Shown here: one piece after another, positions 60,901 through 64,000 of the stretch
Position numbering within the stretch: position 1 is the first letter of the stretch
How the letters are laid out: each line of letters begins with the position of its first letter
Made by a program: the position numbers and the translations under genes
Notes under the pieces: model-generated
What the model saw: the letters and a program-made list of their open reading frames with translations, nothing else
Databases searched by the model: none
Told to the model about the DNA's origin: nothing
Source: Glandiceps talaboti
Taxonomy: Eukaryota; Hemichordata; Enteropneusta; Spengelidae
Reading direction: 5' to 3'
NCBI RefSeq assembly: GCF_964340395.1
Contig: NC_135554.1
Span: forward strand, 15,585,592 to 15,649,591
DNA: 64,000 nucleotides

Positions 60901-63518
60901 CCAAACATGTACACTGCAAGATCATAGAAGTCGTCAGAAATACCACCCTACTCTGAGTACAATTAAACTAACATCCATTCAATATCAGCATTTTAACAAT
61001 AGTTTTATGTGCGTGTCTACCTTAGCTAACAGCTCTGTCTCCACTGTCGTATCGTTGTATATATTGTTGATACAGAACAGTCACTTGGCACGGAATTCTT
61101 ACGCAGTCATACAATATCATGTGAGGACATGACCATGACGAAAAATTAGAGAAATCGATCACTAGAAATCACTGATGTTTGTTTGTTTGTTTGTTTGTTT
61201 GTTTGTTTGTTTTTTCGTGGAGGTGCCTTGTTCAAATTTTTGTATCAGGTGTGATCTGTTTATTACTTTTGTATCAGTTGCAGGGGTTACATGACTGACA
61301 TAAAAGAGGTTTTTTTTGCTAAAGATCGCTTTCCATGCATTACTTTTTAAGTTTATTTCGTCATTCAACGTTATATTACTGACATGAGTTTGCATGTTCC
61401 AATCGAAATCCACTCATCATCACAAGCTCTGTACGTACAAAATATTTTAGCACCATTACGAATGACAATTCTGGCAGCATCTGAAAATGGTTCTTTAAAC
61501 ACTTTGGGAGCCTGTATGGAAAGGGAATTTCATGTACCAGTGCATGATATAACAAAAAAACACGTATTGGTCAGTGGCAGTAGTAGATTAATATTTTAGT
61601 TTTTGGAAAGTGTGACGTGGTGTAATACATACACTGTGTACACTTGGCCAAGATTGAACGAGATTAGAAGATTCGTGGTCTAACAATGAAGAATCGCCAA
61701 CACAGATTTTGTAAAAATTAATCTCTTCGTCAGGCAGATCGCCCGAAGTTGTGGTAAAACAGAACTTCTAGCTGTATTAATAGCTAGCCGACTTACTGTT
61801 GCTGACTAAAACGACGTCTTAACTTAAACGAGTCTATATTGAAAATATCGAATGCCGGAGGATGATTTTGTAAAACCATGTATGCTTCTCACCAGGGCCA
61901 AGTAAAATGTCATTGTTACTTTAAAGAAAACTAGTACTATTTCTGACGTGTCCTGACTTGAAACTAGGTTACGATGCCTTTCTTACCAGACACGGGGACC
62001 CACATTAGTTCGTACATCATTAAACGGGACTTTGTGTCCAAAATGTACATGTAACATTGGTATTGATATAACAAATTGGGTGTTTAATATAAGTAGCCAT
62101 CTGGTTGAGAAATGGGCACATTTATTTCGATTTTTAATTATTATAAAAAAATTACTATGTATTTCTACTTGAAAGACAAAATGGTAAAGCACAGACCAAG
62201 TCCGTGTTTGTAACTCAATACATTAAAAACAAACCTAAGAAATGTGTATTTATTTACTAGGTTAAAAACCCTGTTTCTGTATTTACAAAAAGTTATGTGT
62301 AAATCAATGCATAAACACAAGTAATCCCTACGAGTCAAGTCCAGTTTGTACATGCATATGTTTCTTCCACATATTAAATTGTCAATATGTATGTTAAAGT
62401 AGTTTGTTTACTCGTGTTTATTCTTCATTACAAATGGTTACTCGTATTTACAGACTATAATTCGTTTACTTCCTATGGGTACAATAAGAAATTTTTACAC
62501 ATTAGCTGGGTTTTTCCAATTTCACTTTCTTAAATACAAACACAGTCTGACTTGGACTATGTTGTTGTATATTATTTTTTCAGAGTTGTGTTATTAATTA
62601 AAACTTAAAAATCAATACCGATGTTTCATCCATGTGACTTCTTCATCGGTCGCATGCGTAGCGCGTACAAATTAAAGGATCACTCACTCACTCACTCACT
62701 CACTCACTCACTCACTCACTCACGCACTCACTCACGTTTAACTGACTAATGAAGTCATGCACTCTATAGTTATTTATTCATTATTTTGTTTTTTGTATAT
62801 TTGCGAACTGAGTTGTAACTCTTCTCTTTAAGGAGGAATAAAGAAACAACAACAACAACAACTCGCTCGCTCGCTCGCTCACTCACTCACTCACTCAATC
62901 AATCAATCATCCAATCAATCAATCAACCAACCAACCAACCAACCAACCAACCAACCAACCAGCCAATCAATCAACCAACCAACCAACCAACCAACCAACC
63001 AACCAACCAACCAACCAACTAATCAGTCAGTCAGTCAGTCAGTCAGTCAGTCAGTCAGTCAGTCAGTCAGTCAGTCAGTCAGTCAGGCAGTCAGGCAGGC
63101 AGGCAGGCATGCAGGCTGGAGGCTTGGCGACTATGAAAGAGTGCCATAGTTTCGGAGCGACATGTGAGAATGAGCGACCCCATCGGATATGTCTGTAATT
63201 TCTTGTTGTAAACAGATTTTTGTTTGTAGAACGTAGATTGTGATTCAGTATGTACGGCTGGAGAAGATTAATGTACACTTAATTTAACCCATGGAGAGCT
63301 TTTCGAAATTACTTGCACGTTACAGATAACACTAACTTTTAACTTTAATTATATTAGTTGAACATGAACGTTTGTCTACATATTTACACCTAATATTTGA
63401 ACAGACATAGATGAATGTGAATCGATACCATGCCTGAATGGAGCTACATGTGAAGATCTTATCAATGACTACAACTGTCAATGTACAACGGCATACCTTG
63501 GATCACATTGTGAAATAC
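56773..63518 (+). CDS. Type II membrane protein with EGF repeats (5' part)
   Basis: Four exons joined in phase: 56773-56823 (phase 0 end), 58694-58832, 59783-59935, 63405-63518 (open donor GTAAGC; the gene continues past the window). Exon 1 plus the start of exon 2 give a cytosolic tail ([27 protein letters not shown]), then a 23-residue membrane segment [23 protein letters not shown]. The Arg/Lys block before it fits type II orientation. Exon 3 ends a short Thr-rich stalk and encodes a full six-Cys EGF ([12 protein letters not shown]...[14 protein letters not shown]). Exon 4 is a calcium-binding EGF ([16 protein letters not shown]...DYNCQC...GSHC). Later introns are phase 1. It is organised like the lectin gene at 1332-14831 but is not its copy. 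Function not known. Confidence 0.82.
57530..57940. other. GC-richer segment of unknown nature in intron 1
   Basis: Less AT-rich than its surroundings, with open frames on both strands (57738-57944 plus, 57534-57898 minus). None resembles a family I know and none has good splice sites in phase with the gene. It could be part of a DNA transposon. Confidence 0.35.
57938..58046. repeat. (AATA)n and (GATC)n microsatellites
   Basis: AATA run to about 57992, then TGATCGATCGATCGATCGAT at the left end of the second foldback copy. Confidence 0.9.
58012..58545. mobile_element. Foldback element, GATT/GATC-ended family, copy 2 (one arm shortened)
   Basis: The left arm matches 7121-7450 block by block (TTTGGTTGAATGATTGAT, GATATTGATCAATTGACTCA, TTATTGACTAAATAAAGACA, TTATCTACTGG). 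The right arm keeps its inner part (GCGATAATCTCCAAGCAGAT) and outer end (AATCGATCGATCAATCGATC, then ATTACATGCTCGC) but lacks about 230 bp between. It lies in intron 1 of the EGF gene, 150 bp before exon 2. Confidence 0.78.
59200..59470. mobile_element. Relative of the CATATGGCCACT MITE
   Basis: Shares TTTGTAACTCAATA, TTTTTTTCAAGTAGAAA, TTGTTTTATCAATTAAAAAT and CATCTATATGACCACTTT with the MITE at 15899-16255; diverged. Another relative is at about 62150-62650. Confidence 0.55.
59556..59686 (-). mobile_element. CR1/L2-like LINE 3' UTR end
   Basis: The reverse complement matches 9920-10051 closely (CCCACTGGAAACAAGTCTTT...AGTAATTTAACAATTTG...) and ends in an AAACT tail in place of AATCT. Only the 3' UTR is present. 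Confidence 0.8.
60000..63110. other. Intron 3 of the EGF gene
   Basis: About 3.4 kb with no exon I can support. It contains a GTTT run (61175-61213), a MITE relative (62150-62650), a CACT run (62682-62735) and a tetranucleotide block from 62860. Confidence 0.6.
62860..63112. repeat. Compound tetranucleotide block (GCTC, AATC, CAAC, CAGT, CAGG)
   Basis: About 250 bp in which one tetranucleotide passes to another by single-base steps: GCTC, ACTC, AATC, CAAC, CAGT, CAGG. It directly abuts the LINE remnant that follows. Confidence 0.92.
63113..63280 (-). mobile_element. LINE RT C-terminal remnant
   Basis: Minus-strand reading contains [20 protein letters not shown] and [17 protein letters not shown], matching the LRS...L..P......G.RSFS..APKLWN.LP end of Jockey/CR1-type ORF2 proteins. 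Only this end is left; the tetranucleotide block lies at its 3' side. Confidence 0.75.
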
Positions 63519-63924
63519 GTAAGCTTTCCATATTCTTACAAATGTATGTTTTTTTATCTAACTGTGAAATTAAGCAATTCTTGTACTCACGATGGTATGT
63601 TTTAGACCGCACACAGTGTGAAATACTAGTATGTTTAGTAATTCTTATACTTTCAGTCAAGAGTCTATTCATGTACTATAGTTGCACGGAACTCGCGTAA
63701 ATGTTGCTGTAGATTGATTTCGTACATCAACGTTTTCACTTTTTTAATCACACAACTACATAATTATGCATATTTGTTCACTGCATATTTGTTATAAATA
63801 GATTTGAAAGACTAAAACAACGGGCACGTTCAGGATAAAAGCCGTTTCCTGAGTTAGCTAGATCGAGACTGCAAACAGCACTGGATTTGCGACTCTGCCA
63901 GCCTTCGTCTACTGCGAGAGTTAG

Positions 63925-64000
63925 CCCTAAAAATTGTTTGGTTCCGGTTACCCGACCCCATCTAATTTTTTACGCTGACCTTAAACTTTTTTTACGTATT
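63925..64000. mobile_element. Left-end block of the AGGCCT MITE family
   Basis: TTTGGTTCCGGTTACCCGAC with ACTTTTTTTACGTATT matches 28243-28316. The copy runs off the right edge. Confidence 0.6.

Noticed and set aside
61384-61599. 71-residue plus-strand frame in intron 3 of the EGF gene
   Set aside because: No domain, no acceptor/donor pair in the gene's phase, and the known exons on each side already join in phase.

Overview
This is a window of animal nuclear DNA, not bacterial. Genes are split by GT-AG introns, the sequence is AT-rich, and simple repeats and transposon debris are everywhere. F-type (fucolectin) lectin domains mixed with EGF and C-type-lectin folds, and a RICTOR gene with about 30 exons that is almost exactly as long as the human one, point to a slowly evolving marine invertebrate. 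A cephalochordate or hemichordate fits best, but the sequence alone does not settle the phylum.

Layout. (1) 1332-14831, minus strand: a 12-exon gene for a predicted type II membrane protein of about 636 residues, ordered TM - Ser/Thr stalk - EGF - F-type lectin - EGF - F-type lectin - C-type-lectin-like domain. Every intron is phase 1. Its introns hold a 1.3-kb foldback element, a second foldback element, a TA-flanked MITE and a 1.7-kb element with perfect 34-bp inverted ends. (2) 16979-19699, plus strand: the complete four-exon gene for the mitochondrial ATP synthase delta subunit (171 aa). (3) 23153-49301, plus strand: complete RICTOR, the scaffold of mTORC2, in 30 exons that join in frame to 1707 codons plus stop. 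(4) 54422-56823: two copies of a TATA promoter plus first coding exon, about 2.4 kb apart. (5) 56773-63518 and beyond the right edge, plus strand: the 5' part of a second type II membrane EGF protein.

The two housekeeping genes (ATP5F1D and RICTOR) are thus flanked on both sides by outward-facing genes of the same general kind: short cytosolic tail, one membrane segment, phase-1 modular ectodomain. This suggests a lectin/EGF receptor cluster around them. LINE remnants of at least three kinds are present (R2-like with a restriction-type endonuclease, CR1/L2/Jockey-like, and a zinc-finger-tailed RT), together with several MITE families and many minisatellites. The minisatellites include a 22-bp array with a higher-order period and a 33-bp array that is open on both strands.

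All exon boundaries were read by eye from splice sites, phase and protein similarity recalled from family knowledge. No database search was run.
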